Shown: positions 32,835-46,200, counted from the stretch's first letter. The stretch is 64,000 nt of DNA from Moniliophthora roreri (GCA_001466705.2 LATX02000189.1:434001-498000), one strand, 5' to 3'. Made by a program: numbers and translations. Notes: generated by a model not told the origin, from the sequence alone.

Positions 32835-34414
32835 CTACAGCTTCGCCCTGTCATCCGGTTCTACTCCTTCCTTCTCGGCTTCCCTCAAAATTCTCTTCAT
32901 CAATTGAACCCATTCCTCCAATCCACCTTCGCCCACACCCCTTACCCAACCATCAGCCAGCCCTTTCTCCTGTAAATCTACCCAAAACCTGCGCAAAATT
33001 GCCTTCTTCAAGTACATTTCCTTCTCCCAGTCCGCGACCACGACACGGCCCTCGATTCCCTCTTTTCCTGTCCCCGTCACATCAGATAACCTGTATAGTT
33101 CGTCTCGGTAGGCGAATTGCTCCATATCCCGGAATACATGCCACTTCTCGTATGATCCTCCGAGATCCTCGTATCTCGAGATAACATCAACTGCCTCTCT
33201 GGTCGAATCCAACGCTTCCGGGTGCGCAAACGCGTGGACAATCATCCTTGCTTGAGCTTCTACGAGTGGAAACGGTGCTACCCGGATGGGAAGTCCCACG
33301 AACGCCAGACTGTTGCTTCCTAGAGGAAAGATATGCTTCGCGAGTGGGACGACGCTATATGTGTTGTTATACAGGTCTCTCGGGATCGGAGGCATAGATG
33401 GCGGGACTTGAAGACGCAAAATACCCTGAGGAAGGAAAGGGAAAGACATCTCGAATCCTGTAGCGAGGATACAACAATCCACGCCCTGTTCGACCTCTCC
33501 TCCGTCATCGAAAAGCACTTCGCCACTTTCCCAATTACGAAACTCGAGCACACGTCCCCTCCTTCTGATATTTCTAGTAGTCTGCTCGACTTGACGCGTC
33601 CCCGACATCGAATGAACCACCTCTATCACCTCCCAACTCGCAGCTAGTTCCGCTGAAATATCCAATCCGCTTGGGCCTGCGCCAATAATCAGTACCTTTT
33701 TAATAGCCTTCCCTTTCATTACATCTTCAGGACATCGATACCAAACCGAATGCCATGCCCGCTCATTCTCCCTCCATGCCTCCAGACCCTTCACATCCGG
33801 ATACCGAGGAACACGGTAATGCCCGTTTGATACTATTACAAAGTCGAAGCCTCGTGTTTCCCCATTGTCCAGCGTTACCTGCCATTTATCTCCTTTCGAT
33901 GAGTCTCTTTCAACTAATTTGACAGCAGTTCGCAGCCGAATGTAGCGTTCTAACCCAAAATGACATGCGTACCCTTCCAAATATCGTTGCACATACTCCG
34001 CCTTCGGAAATAAAGGCGTGCCGGGTGGGAAAGTGTAGCTAGTGAACGCCATGATTGGGTGAGGGATGTTAGTTGTCAGGGAGTCGTATAACGGTGTAAG
34101 AGGTGGTTCTTTTTCTTCCCAATTCGCAGAGGAGGGATTCCTATTCTGCGTGTCGTAGTTCTAGAAGAGAAAAATAGGGAAGGGAACGCACCAGACACCC
34201 CCAACCCTCTCCCTGCTCTCATACGCTTCCACGCTCCAAGTACCACGTTTGAATTGGGGCGTATCGAGGACAGTTTTGAGTGCAGCTAGTCCGCTGGGCC
34301 CGGTTCCGATGATACATAGTGTTTGGAAATGCTCCTTCGGTATCTCTATTCATAATGCCGTTATACAGTAGATCTGAGGAATATAATGATATCGCACGTA
34401 CCTGGAAGCTCCAT
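32835..34414 (-). CDS. Flavin-containing monooxygenase
   Basis: The start MELPEIPKEHFQTLCIIG at 34414 leads straight into the FAD motif GTGPSGLAAL and YESRERVGGVW. Two introns fix the frame: one of about 60 nt inside MELPE, and one joining GGVW to NPSSANWEEKE (GTGCGT..AATAG). A long exon (32835 to about 34150) then gives MAFTSYTFPPGTP, DFVIVSNGHYRVPRYPD, AWHSVWYRCPEDV, the NADPH motif VLIIGAGPSGLDIS, CCILATGFEMSFPFL and FVGLPIRVAPFPLVE. Length is about 490 residues, normal for fungal FMO-like enzymes of S- or N-oxidation. It lies next to MET8. The second flavin oxygenase of the window (20.5-23 kb) belongs to a different subgroup. Confidence 0.9.
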
Positions 34415-34711
34415 CCTCGCTCGTGGAAGTTGAGAAGATAGGATATCTTCCCATGATCTAAAGAATGGGGTGCTGTAGAGCTCAAGTATTTCGCATATTG
34501 CTCGGGCTGCGGATTGATCGGCGTTGACATATCATATCGGTTCACGGTTCATTAATCATTACTGTGAATAGTGTGGGCTGGTATGTATACATTCGATAAG
34601 TGCTATTCAGTACAGTTCTTTTCTGCGGAGAAATCCTGTTACAAAAAGAGCGTTCGAGTTCTAGATCGAACAGAATCAGAGTTGTGAGGTTAACAAAAGT
34701 GAGAGCGCTCA

Positions 34712-35596
34712 CTAACATGGCCGACGAGTGAAGGACATTAACGTGAATGCAAAGACTGCTCCAGTGACGAGTCCAAGAGAAGCGGGAAGAATACTCGAGG
34801 TTGACGAAAATGAGACGGGTCGAATATTGTCTTTTGTCGTAGGTTTCGAGAGACGTTTCCCGCCTAGCGCTTCTATAGAAGGAATGCAATCCTTTTCCCA
34901 TCCTTCGTCCAGGAGACCCTGCATCATGGGCTCGTCCAGCTGAGTGAAATCAACCATCTCCCATTGATTGCAGAGTTGTGTCATCCATTTCATCCTTTTG
35001 CGACCAACAGTACCTCCCATTCCCGGCGCTCGGTCCTTCAGCTTTGCTCTCAGTTCTCCGATCCTCTTGATGGCCTCTCCCTCATACCCAGACAGCCCTG
35101 TCTGCAGCTTCTTCTTGATCAGTCCAGACAATCTCGGCCCATTCCCATTCGTAGAGATCATGACCTGAAGGGGCCCATCCCGTATCTGAGCTCCAAAGAA
35201 GAAGTCACAGAGGTCAGGAATATCAGCAGCATTGACAGGAACTCTGGCCGTCCGACAAAGCTCCACAATCTCGCGAGAACGTTGATTATCGTCGATAGCC
35301 GTAAGCACTAGGTCGATGTTTTGTAAGTCAGATGGACCTTCAAAACGACGGTCGTAGTAGGTAATACGTTGGGGGAATGACTGAATGAATTGTTTCGTTC
35401 GATGGCGAAGACCTGTCTGCGGTGAGAGCACGATAATATGTGCATCTGTACCAAGCACGGATTCAATACGCTGTGAGGCGACCTCTCCGCCGCCAACAAT
35501 GAGCACCGTCTTGTCCTTGAGCTGCCATGCAATCATTAAAGAGCCTCCTCCCATATTCGCAAGTTGTATGATATCGTCAACCTGTGAATCTGCCAT
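34712..35596 (-). CDS. MET8: Siroheme synthase Met8 (precorrin-2 dehydrogenase/ferrochelatase)
   Basis: Met8 makes siroheme, the cofactor of sulfite reductase (and nitrite reductase). The 294-residue single exon starts MADSQVDDIIQLAN. The NAD-binding site is VLIVGGGEVASQRIESVL. The family segments are DLVLTAIDDNQRSREIV and VPVNAADIPDLCDFFFGAQI, which holds the bifunctional catalytic Asp, and STNGNGPRLSGLIKKKLQ. A C-terminal hydrophobic stretch (LPASLGLVTGAVFAFTLMSF) before FTRRPC looks like a tail anchor and is not part of the classic yeast protein. A TATATA element lies about 55 nt upstream (35651-35656). The SLT11 gene is divergent, 221 bp away. Confidence 0.93.
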   Translation of the reverse strand: MADSQVDDIIQLANMGGGSLMIAWQLKDKTVLIVGGGEVASQRIESVLGTDAHIIVLSPQTGLRHRTKQFIQSFPQRITYYDRRFEGPSDLQNIDLVLTAIDDNQRSREIVELCRTARVPVNAADIPDLCDFFFGAQIRDGPLQVMISTNGNGPRLSGLIKKKLQTGLSGYEGEAIKRIGELRAKLKDRAPGMGGTVGRKRMKWMTQLCNQWEMVDFTQLDEPMMQGLLDEGWEKDCIPSIEALGGKRLSKPTTKDNIRPVSFSSTSSILPASLGLVTGAVFAFTLMSFTRRPC

Positions 35597-35817
35597 TACG
35601 GGGCCCTATAGATCTGCTGATATATTAGCTTCAATGATGAAGACGTGGCGTATATAAACTCGCCTGGGAGCTCTGGAACACTCAGATTACGGGACAGTGG
35701 TGAGGGCAAGAAGCAAGCCCAGACCGGCGCTTGTGTTTGCATCCACGTGCCTGTTTTCACTTCTCCAATTCTCTACCATCTCAAGCTCATATCAAGCCCT
35801 CATTTCTTTCTTGCACA

Positions 35818-37042
35818 ATGCCGAAGGCGGATATCAATAAGGCTGGATGGGAACAAAGTGAATTCCCGATTCTCTGTGAAACCTGTAAGTATTTTCCAGC
35901 TCCAGGTCCATGAAAAAGCTTATTAGTCACCCTTAGGCCTTGGGGACAACCCATTCATAAGAATGGCAAGTATTCTTGTTTAGCTTCCTACCCATAACTG
36001 CTAATATCTCCTCTTTGTATAGTCGAAGCAAGAATACGGTCGGTCATGTGGTACTTGCGCTAGGCCATTCACCGTATTCCGATGGAACCCCGGCTCAGGC
36101 AGTCGCTTCAAAACCACCGTCATCTGCCAGACTTGCGCGAAGATCAAAAACGTCTGCCAAACATGCTTACTTGACTTGGAGTATGGACTACCCACCCAAG
36201 TCCGTGACACGGCGTTGGGGTATCAGAGTGAAGCACCTACAAGCGACATCAATCGGGAGTACTACGCTCAGAATATGGAGAGCAAGGTGCATAAGCAACG
36301 TCATCGGGTTTTACGCATGACTCTAATTCTTTTTTTCTTTGGTAGTTGGAAGGTAACAAATCCGGTCTCGATAATGGAAAAGCACAGTCTGCTGGGAAGG
36401 AGATGTTGAAGCAACTCGCTCGTACCGATCCCTATTACAAACGGAACCGACCGAAGATTTGTTCATTCTTTGTCAAGGGCGAGTGTACGCGAGGAGACGA
36501 GTGCCCTTACCGCCACGAAAAACCTGCAGATAACGAATTGGCGCACCAAAATATCCAAGATCGCTATCATGGTCGCAATGACCCCGTCGCAAACAAGGTC
36601 CTTGCTCAGCATTCTGAGAATCAAGGCCTTAAGCCACCGGAAGATGAAAGTATTGTCAGTCACCCGCTTTCTCTATGTAAGTCTTGGTTGCTAATTGAAC
36701 ATATTAGATGTCTCTCTTCCTTTCTTCACTTGCACCTGAATCGACGGAGCAAAGTATCCGTGCACGGGTCTTGCAATCGTTACCTTCAATCGAGCCTGCG
36801 AAGCTAAAGTCCGTGGTCCATGTCACGAAAACGAGGTAAGCCCCTTGCATTCGTGTAAACGCCAACGTTAATATAGTCCATCTTGCAGATGTGCATTCAT
36901 CAACTTCAAGGATCGCGAGACTGCAGAACGTGCAGCACAGGCGTGGGCCAATGGGCTCGACGTAGACAACCAGCGAGTCGCTGTGAAGTGGGGTCGCAGC
37001 CGATCAAAAGCGGCAGCGCCAGCAGTAGCTGCTACTTCTTGA
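35818..37042 (+). CDS. SLT11: Pre-mRNA-splicing factor SLT11/ECM2 (RBM22, Cwf5)
   Basis: This spliceosome (NTC-related) protein contacts U6 and the catalytic core. The start [20 protein letters not shown] opens an N-terminal zinc region ([36 protein letters not shown]). [20 protein letters not shown] is the CCCH zinc finger and [10 protein letters not shown] is typical. The C-terminal RRM has [20 protein letters not shown] and KWGRS. It ends [10 protein letters not shown] with TGA at 37040-37042. Short introns separate [43 protein letters not shown] and TR|CAFINF. Length is about 315 residues. Confidence 0.94.
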
Positions 37043-37186
37043 ACAGTGGTGGAAGTTAGGTATTCATGTATTATCTACATCATGCTCGGTAATTTATTAT
37101 TGTACCATGGGCATATTTGAATTGATCGTCATGATTCGATTTAACAGAAGTATAAAATAATGCAGCAGGTTTCTCCATTGACACCT

Positions 37187-38444
37187 CTAACCGGTAACGA
37201 AGCCTCCTGCAATGAATGCTGCTAACCATGTGACGTTCACAGGAATTCTTTCGCCACTTGCCAGCGCTTGACCAAGATTGACTAGTGCAGGACCGGCTAA
37301 GGAAAAATTCAATACATCGGAAACATTCATGAAGGCATGGACATACGACAGATACCGGATATACCCCAACCGACCCCAAAGAACGCTGCTCCCACAACGA
37401 GCTTGGTGTCAACTAGGCCACCCTTTGATATTGACCATGTTCCGCCCAAACGTGGTTTTTCCGGACCTCGACAGAAATGGTAGAGACAAAAGGATGCTGG
37501 AAGCGCTCCAAGTGCAAGAAACATGAGCGAGGGATCGAACGCAGGATGTATTGGGAGAAGGAGAAAAGAAATGACTTTGGTTGGATCGCTCAGCTCCGAC
37601 AAACGGAGTGCGAGTGCAAATTCGACACCGGTGGCCCAAAATGTCAAGAGTCGGGACGTAGAAGAGCTGGCTTTTTCGGCGTTAGGATCGGTGTTTTCGG
37701 ATGATGGTGGTGACGGCGTCTGTCCATCAATGCACGTTAATATGAACATCCGGCACAGAGTTGAACAATGACATGGGACTGACACGAAGATACAGCAGCG
37801 AAACGAGCAATAATGGTATTGCTTGGGCGGCCAATAGAGTCTTGGCGTAGCTGTCAAGTGCGAAAGGCTCGGAGGCGTATCGGGGTGGAAGACTGGAATG
37901 GAGTAAGCGGGAGACTGGCACACCAGCAGCGAAGAATGTAAGTGTCGCAGTGATCGACCTGTCGAGCCTTTATCAAGCTAACGCCTCGAGTTAGGCGATT
38001 CACACACCTTTTCGATAATCTGGATAGCCCAGAAATCATATGTCTAATAGCGACAGAAGACATTGGAAAGCCGGATAACAAGCTGAAAGCATGACAGGCC
38101 TACCCAGATGTACATCCATTGGCCATCTTCAGAAACATGAGCAGCGTTCCTGGGGCGATTTAGATACATACCCTAGTCCCGACACCGACCAAGAGTCCTG
38201 ACAGCAGAACCACAGGCAGCTCAGGCATCCTCAGTTGCGGACCTCGACCTTCCAAAAGTCCTATCGCCACGCCACCGGAGACGAGCCCTAAAACTGCAGT
38301 CCATCCTTCTTTGCTTCCACGAACTGCACGATGGAGAAAGCCGGAGATTCCAAATACAGACCCGTTGAGAGTCAACAGAGCATGTACGGGGAACGAGAGA
38401 CCAACGCCTCCTAGAAATGAGCGCAAAGGCGTCGGGGTCGACAT
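37187..38444 (-). CDS. YeeE/YedE-family permease (thiosulfate/sulfur uptake type)
   Basis: A polytopic membrane protein of about 340 residues. The start is MSTPTPLRSFLGGVGLSFPV at 38444, then LTLNGSVFGISGF, LVSGGVAIGLL and LSGLLVGVGTRL. The two family signatures follow: NGCTSGHMISGLSRLSKR, split by an intron, and GISGICPGPALVNLG. In the first signature the second conserved Cys (usually xCG) is Ser, while the first Cys and the CPGPA Cys are kept. The end WLAAFIAGGFVTG is a final TM helix. Bacterial TsuA of this family imports thiosulfate. A TATA-like stretch (about 38482-38495) lies some 40 nt upstream. Its position 1.6 kb from MET8 fits a role in sulfur assimilation. Confidence 0.82.
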
Positions 38445-38894
38445 GTTTGATTCCGGAACGAAGACTTTCCATTATAAAGGTTATATTTATATATAAAGAT
38501 TTCCTCCCGACATTCTTGATCATCGTTTCCGCTCCCGGAAATTCGGTGATCGACATAGGCACGTGCCGCCGATTCAGAAGTGAGCAGCTGGTCTGGACAC
38601 GACATACGTATTACGAAGCCATCTGGCAAGGGTCTTAAGTCAAGAAGTCGCGAACCCGTCAACATCATTGACTACACCCGTCCTGATTCCTGAAGTCCAA
38701 GTTGGATGACCCGCTCTGCAGGTCTACTTTGGGACCCGTTGCGATAGGCTTGGAGGCAAATTGTCGATTCGTCCACCTGTTGACTACCTGACCCGATTCT
38801 TTCGTACTCCTAATTGTGCCCTGATGACCATCAAGATGCTCAATTTACTTTACTACTTAATAATCAACTCCCCGAGTTACTCTACACTACTACA
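38445..38894. other. Divergent promoter region
   Basis: It contains the TATA-like element of the permease gene and the 5' flank of the esterase gene. Nothing else is recognised. Confidence 0.45.
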
Positions 38895-40054
38895 ATGTCG
38901 CAGATAATTCAGATCGGAAAAGACTGGCCCTCGTTCTCTGGCCTCAGAAAGTTGATCATCTTGTAGGTGTAGCTGCTCGTCTAGGATTTGTACGAGTTTT
39001 TCACAATCTTAATATCAGTGGCGACTCCTATAGTTCTGTGGGGTACAGAGGAAAGAAGCTTCCGTCTGTCTCAAAGCCTCTAGGGGTAGATTTTCCAGGT
39101 GTCAAGGGCACCATGTGGAATGAAGCGGGTGTGTTCTCTGAATGACATACATAGCTTGACTGGAGCTTGACTGGGTTGATTTTCTCCCAGGAACCTCCAA
39201 CTGGGTTGGTCACCTCATCACTCAATATGCACCCGAGCCTCGTTATAGCCCAAATGCTGCGGCGATTCAAGACGCTTACAGAGAAAAGCCACTTCTGGTC
39301 TACAATTATGCAGTCGGCGGAGACACCATGAGTGGGGTGCAATTCCAAATCGATTCCTGTTTTCTTGCTGGCGATTTCAAGAAACTTGAGCGGTATAATT
39401 ATTGGGATCCAAATCATGCACTTTTCGGTGAGTGCTAGTGAATTGTTTACTTAGAAAGTTCTCAGAGAGATCACAGTAACATGGATTGGAATCAATGACT
39501 GCGCGTTAGTTTATGTTTTCTTCTTACTCCAAGTGCACTCCCATTCATTGCTATCGAACTAATGTTCGTGTCAGTTATTCGCACCAACATGGCGATTCCG
39601 TCAATTGGTTGTTTACCCTTCAAGACAAGTTGTATCGCCAGGCTGAAGCAAGACACTTCATGTTCATAGATGTGCCGCCTATCCACCGGTCTCCTGCAGG
39701 TAAGCGCGTTGTGCTCTTTGCGCTCAAAGTATACACGAAGCGATGTACATATCTGTAGTCCGGAAAGGCTCAGAAGAATCTGCCAGTAGGTCAAACAGGA
39801 ACTGGAACGAGACGTTGCAATCAGCGGCTTCGTCCTTCGCTGAAGCTCATAGCGACGCAACGGTCCTACTCTATTCTTCAGCTAGTCTCTTTAACAGGGT
39901 ATTGGACGACCCTTCCTCATACGGGTTCGACGCTGAGGACACCCAAACACCCTTCAGTAAATTCTGGAACGATAACCTGCATCCGACCAGTAAAGTTCAC
40001 GAAGTCCTGGCTGAGGATATTGCACTTTTTTTGGCTGGAATAAGAATGGTTTAA
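38895..40054 (+). CDS. SGNH/GDSL hydrolase, CE16-like carbohydrate esterase
   Basis: The start is MSQIIQIGKDWPSFSG. The first intron sits inside LIIF|GDSYSSVGYRG, which carries block I with the nucleophile Ser. SNWVGHLITQYAPEP and YNYAVGGDTMSG (block II Gly) follow, then TWIGINDCA (block III GxND Asn), FIDVPPIHRSPA, and NLHPTSKVHEVLAEDIA with the DxxH-like catalytic His at the end. The acetylesterase group removes acetyl groups from hemicellulose oligomers. No signal peptide is seen in the chosen start, so it may be intracellular. About six introns; the stop is at 40052-40054. Confidence 0.85.
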
Positions 40055-40258
40055 TTAGAATGCTTAGAGTGGTCATTTAGAAGTACATAGTCATTTCACT
40101 GTGAAAGGTCCTTGTAACTGGGAGAATGTGCGCATGATCTTGTACGGCAGTGCCCTGGAGCCGCGTCAGAGTGTTATCATTTCCCTTACATATCCGCTCT
40201 CGTGCACCCGCTGTGCTGCCAGCACTTTTTGCACCAGCCTCGATGTCCTAAGACGAAC

Positions 40259-43200
40259 ATGGCCTCTTGGCTACCTTCATGGCTTCCTAGCCTTCCTGAA
40301 CTTCCGTCTACCAACTACTTCTCCTTACCGTCGAGTATCCAGGGTCGTTTCATATCATTTGTGCTCAAACGATCCCTCGGCCATCTGCTCAAGCCAGGCC
40401 AGCTGGATCCTCACCAGATAGACTCTCAGGTTGGGTCCGGTTATATCCAAGTGAATGATTTAGAGTTGGATACGAACGTACGTCTGCGCAATGTGCCTCC
40501 GTGGCCCCTCTCTAAGTAACAGTAACAGGCGGTCAACAACCTGCTCACAGGGTTACCAATCGATCTCGACCAAGGCACTATCGCATCAGTAACTGCACAT
40601 ATTCCATGGCCAAACCCTCTCAAAGCTACTATTGGCTTCTCTCTCACTTCACTCCACCTCATATTCCGAATACGACCGGCTGAACGTGTTACACCTTCTG
40701 AAGTCAACCTATCAGATTCGGTCGCTTCATATGCCGAATCATTCATTCACGGCGAGCTGAACAGTGCGGAGGAAGCCACTCTGAAGCAGTCTTTTAGGGA
40801 GGAGTTTGACGAGCAGGTTGGGACGGATGATCACAACGTTCCTGGGGGGGTCAATCCCTTTCTCCAGAACCCAGAGGAGTTGGACACATCGGATACGGAC
40901 CCGGAGGGAATTTCGATATTCGCTGTCTTAATCGAGCGACTCGTGGCTAGATTTGAGTGTGATGCAAAGGATACGAAGATCACCATCATTCATCCTGGAT
41001 CCAGTAGGACAACGATCTCCATAGCAGACATTAGGTATCGCACCGAAGTCAGGGACGAGGAGGGCGAGCGTGGACAGATACCTGAGGACAACCATGGTGA
41101 AACGCGGACGGTTTCTGTGTCTGGCATTACCCTGCACATTCTTGATCTTCAGGAGGAGCACAACCTCCATTCATCTTCTCAATCCAGAACAGACACGCCT
41201 CCTTCGCCGACGTCTTCTGAGTCATCAATGGATGATAATGCCCAATGGGCAATGTCACAGTCTTTGGCATTCCTGCCGCCTAGGGCTGCCTCTCCGGAAA
41301 GCTCGGTGTCTGGGAGTATGTATCAAAGTGCCATCTCCACCCACTCATCCGGTACGGAAACGAGTGGTCCTACCGGTCCTCATCCGGTCCACCCTTCTAT
41401 TGAGACTAAGGACGACACTATCCTTTCCTTTGGAACAGAACCCATCGTCATTCAGTTGACTACGCCGCCTCTCAGTGCTCTGCACACTGGCAGGGGCTTC
41501 GCCGATGCCATCAGGTTGTCGGTCAAGGCTGGTGTCATCAGAATTGCACTGCGTGCATGGCATATTCGAGGTATCACACAACTGGCGGGCGTGTTTAAGT
41601 CCCAGTCAACTCCCGAGCCGCCAATAAGGGAGGCATCCCCATCTTCAGGTGGTCCTGTGATCCAAATATCTGCAGATGTTGGTGGCATTGTAATGATGTT
41701 ACTCCCACGTCCCATTGAAGGGTCAGACAGCTCCACGGCCCTGGAACGTTTCTTTGCGCATCCATTGATACCCTCTTATCTTCCCCAAGGATATGTCCGC
41801 CTGCACATTGACAGCATTTCCTCCACAGTATCGATCAATTCTTCCAAATCCATATCCATGGCGTCCTCTCTTTCGATCGGAGATATATCGCTCTTTTCTT
41901 TCCAGCAGATTAGTACTGGGGGGGATAGCTTCAAACATATTGCGATTCCAGTCTTGATCACTGACCGCTTGTTACCCACTCAATATTCTTCCGTTCATCA
42001 CCACCCTGTATCGCCTATGAGCTTAGGCGAGTCGATGGAGATGCCATCATTTGACGTGGCTGATTGGACGAGCGAAAGGAACTATCACACTGGTGTCAAG
42101 CTCTCATTTTGGAGAACGAAGCAGAAGCAGCAACCAGCCAATCGTCGCACCTCTACGTCAAGCGCTTCCATAGGAGTAACGCCGGCGGTATCTCTCACCT
42201 TCAATATTAAGCTGCGAGGATCTGTGCAGATTGGTGAAATGGAAGTAAAGACGACTTCTTTTCACGCTTTTGTGGATATCAGAGCCCTAGCAGCTGAGAA
42301 CGGCGTCATGGCCTTCTTTAATGATCTATCAGCATTGCCGTTGTCTTCACCTCAGGGAAGCCCGCCAGACACGCCGATAGCATCTCACCAACGGCAAGCG
42401 GAGAACAGAATGCTTCAGAGTCAAGTACTAAAGGAGCTAGATTTGGATCTGAATTATCTCGATGAATGCAGTCCAAGAGAGCCAAAACGAGGGGTCATGA
42501 AGAAACGAAAGGTATACTCTCGTTTATATGTTCACTCGCCGCACTGATCCTTACCATTTATTTCAGCAGAGTTACGATGTTAAAGAAGAACCACAGTTTA
42601 CTATGAGAGTTAGGATACCTCTCGTCAGGATCCAGACTCGATGCCCTCCGGTATCTGGGAAGATGCCTCGGTCCGGTGCACTCATCCTCGATCTGCACGA
42701 TATCGAGATTTCCGTTGGCGAGAAACCTTTAGGCGCGAAGGCTACGTCTTTCGGCGAGAAATTTCACGCGCTGGAGGGTAACGTCGCACTTGCCACAGAA
42801 TTCGGGAGGATATTGATCTCCTTGGCACCTTCTGGGAGTGAATACACTCATGGGGTTCTTTCACTGGGTCCCTTGCACAAAGGGGATGCCGCCGAAGAAT
42901 CACAGTATATTCCAATTGGGCTCAAACCCAAGATTGCCTTCACGCAATCAAAGCCTCGAAACCCCAATGCTTCTGTCACTTCGACACTGAATCTCATCTT
43001 CCCTTCCATCGTCGTTGACATTTCCAAGGAGACAATTGATGGTCTACAGTACTGGGCAGACGATGTTTCGCAAGCACTACAAAATGCTTTCGACAGTGGT
43101 AAAGCTACCGACCAAATTAATAGCCGGGACACGAGTATCATAGGTAGTAAATACTTTGTCAGCTCGAGGGCGGGAAGCGGAGATGGCAGTACGTTCGAAG

Positions 43201-46200
43201 TGAATGAAAAGAAGAATGACGTTGCAGTGAAGGTAATTATACACGAAGGTCTGTCTCCGACAAAGTACTTTATAAGTTATTCGATTTATCAACTTCCAGC
43301 TTTTGTTCGCATTCTGCTACCTCGACGAGCCCAGTCCGGAAACCTAGTAGTCCCTTTCGATCTTCTAGCCTCCGATGTCGATGTTCTAGTAGAGCTCAAG
43401 CCAGAGGGAAGGGTAAAGCTCTCATGTTTCTTTATCAGACACAAACTGATTTTCCCGTTTTAGGATCAGACTGTTATCACGCTGGCAGTTATGGAACTTT
43501 CTGTGCTCAATCATGCTGCTGTCCCACAAAACGCAACTCTTCTCTCCCTCAGCTCTCCGCGAAACTTGGTATGCGTTTCAATAATGCTGTTGCGCCATTA
43601 TCTGACCTTCCTCATAGCTGATTGCTTCAAAACCGATTGTGAAGTTTCGTTTTACCTCTCTCACAATTCCGGAATCTTCGTCCAAGGAGTCCCGGATGCG
43701 AGTCTCTCTATGGGGCTTCACATTTAATTTCTCACCTGACATAAACTGGATCCAAGATTTGATTCATTTTGCCAGCGCTCCTCCCGGTGTAAGTCCTTTC
43801 AATTGCGCTTCCATGTCTCCGCTCATTTCTCGATGATGTAATAGGCTTTTGAGACCGTCGTCCCTAGCGAGCGCACGAAGATCACTTTGAAGATAAACAA
43901 CGGATCTGTGAAAGTCACTGCACCGAAGCATCCTGGTGCATTCATTTTACACACGGGCGAGGCAGATCTCTCCGCTGAAATAAGCGGAAGTTCTACTACA
44001 AATGACTTTGATTTGGCTGTTACGTCAACTGCTTTCCTGGCTATCGACGACATCGCAGGATTCAATGATGTCGATGTCCCAACACCCAGAGAAGGTCTGA
44101 ACCTATGGACGGTGAGTAAACAAATTAATGTTCTTGTCTCGGATTAACATTTAGTTAGAAACGTGGTTACGCTTTACTCGCCGAGATCAACAATCTCAGG
44201 CTTGGATTCCATAGTAACAAAGATTCGAAAGCCCCAGATACAAAGGTTCGATTACGAGGGTTGTGACTTGCGGTCGAGGCTTATAGAATATATTAGATTC
44301 TCATAGATACCCTTGGACTTCGGTTGCATTTTTGTGCGGACACGATGAGTGCAGTCACTGGTTTCATCGGTGATTTGGCTTCTGCATTTTCACCGGAAGT
44401 CAAGGAACCGTACGTGCTAAATTATTCCTCCGGGATGCTGGCTGATTGGTCATTCCAGACAACCGAAACCCAAACGACGACCGAAGGTTATCTCTCGTGG
44501 TCAAGAGGAAACTACCTCGAGCATGTTGTGTATGTACTTCCTGTCCTTCATTGCTGGTCTCCCTCACTCTATCTTAGCTTCCGTAGATGACTTGGCTTTC
44601 AAAAGGGTGCCACAGGTTGGACCGGCTCCTGACATGATATACGATGACCTACCCACGAACCTAGATTACCTCGACGAATCATTCGGAGCAGCCGCAGGTC
44701 TACGCGAGATGTGCGACGAGGATTTGGATGACTTCGACGACAACGATATTGGGCCCTCTACATCTCCTGAAAGTACCCCTGGCCTCGTATCCAAGGTTGG
44801 CGGGGAAACGATTCGTATGTTGCGTCCCGAGGGTTTGAGTATAGTGGATCATTACTTTGACACCCTACCACCTGAGACGACGAATGAACCCGCGCGGTAT
44901 GTGCACCTTCCCGTTGAGTTCACGCCTAGGCTGAACACAAGTAGAGAGACTACATTTCAGGTCAATATTCGGAATACTAAAATTAACGTGTTCTTGTACG
45001 ATGGGTATGATTGGGTGTACACTCGAAGAACCATCGAAAACGAAATGAAGGAAATGCGCAAGCGACTGGCGAAAATCAGACAACTGGTTGCGAACGGCCA
45101 AACTCAGGACCCCGAAATCGAAGAGACGAGTGCCCTACTATTCAACTCGGTATATATAGGCTTGCAACAGGATGCGAATGACCTCGAGCCGAATGACTTA
45201 GTGGCCGCCATTGACGAGGAGCTCAAAGAAGACCTGGAGATAGCGACCCAAAGTTCTTGGCAATCTCTACCGCCTCCTGCGTCTGGAAAGTTGAACACAC
45301 TCTCGACGCGCACCACAGGACGACGTCTCACGCGGTCTAAAGGCCCTAGCATTGAATTTCACGTATCTGGTTTGAACGCCACGCTCGATCAATACCTGCC
45401 GAAGGAGGAAATGAGCTCGAAACTGTTCGCCACTGTGGATAATCTCGAGATTCTTGATCATATCAAAACATCGACATGGAAGAAATTCCTGACAGCGTTG
45501 CGGTCCGACTCTCGAGGCAACATCCGTGAAACAGGTTCAAACATGGTGAAATTTGAACTACGTACGTTACGGCCAGTTCCTGGAGACCCGTCAGAAGAAA
45601 GCAGGCTCAGGGCACGTGTAAAGTCTAGTGACTAATGCATTGTTTTTTTTGACTTCGTTCTACAGGCCAAGATCTTACCTCTTCGTCTACATGTCGATCA
45701 AGATGCTCTGGATTTTCTCAAGAAATTCTTCAGTTTTAAGGATTCACGCGACGTGGCACCTCCCGGGGATCCCGACGATGGCATTTACTTTCGTAAGTCA
45801 TACCTCGGGGCATACTACGCACCGTTACTGAAGTAGCACTTAGAGCTTGCTGAAATCTTTCCTGTCGACTTAAAGCTGGATTACAAACCTCGTAGAGTTG
45901 ATTATCGTGCTCTACGCGAAGGACGGACTATTGAGTTGATGAATTTCTTCCACTTCGACGGAGCTGAGATGACATTGAGGCATATCACACTGTCCGGGGT
46001 CAGTGGAATACTCTTTCCCCTGTTCTTCGACTAACGATACTTTCAGATTACTGGCTGGCCTCGCCTTGGCGAGTTATTGAACGACTTATGGACCCCGGAT
46101 GTGAAAGCCACTCAGTTAATGGATGTCATATCCGGAGTTTCTCCCATAAGATCCGTCGTCAACGTTGGCTCTGGCATTGCTGATCTAGTCCTTCTCCCAA

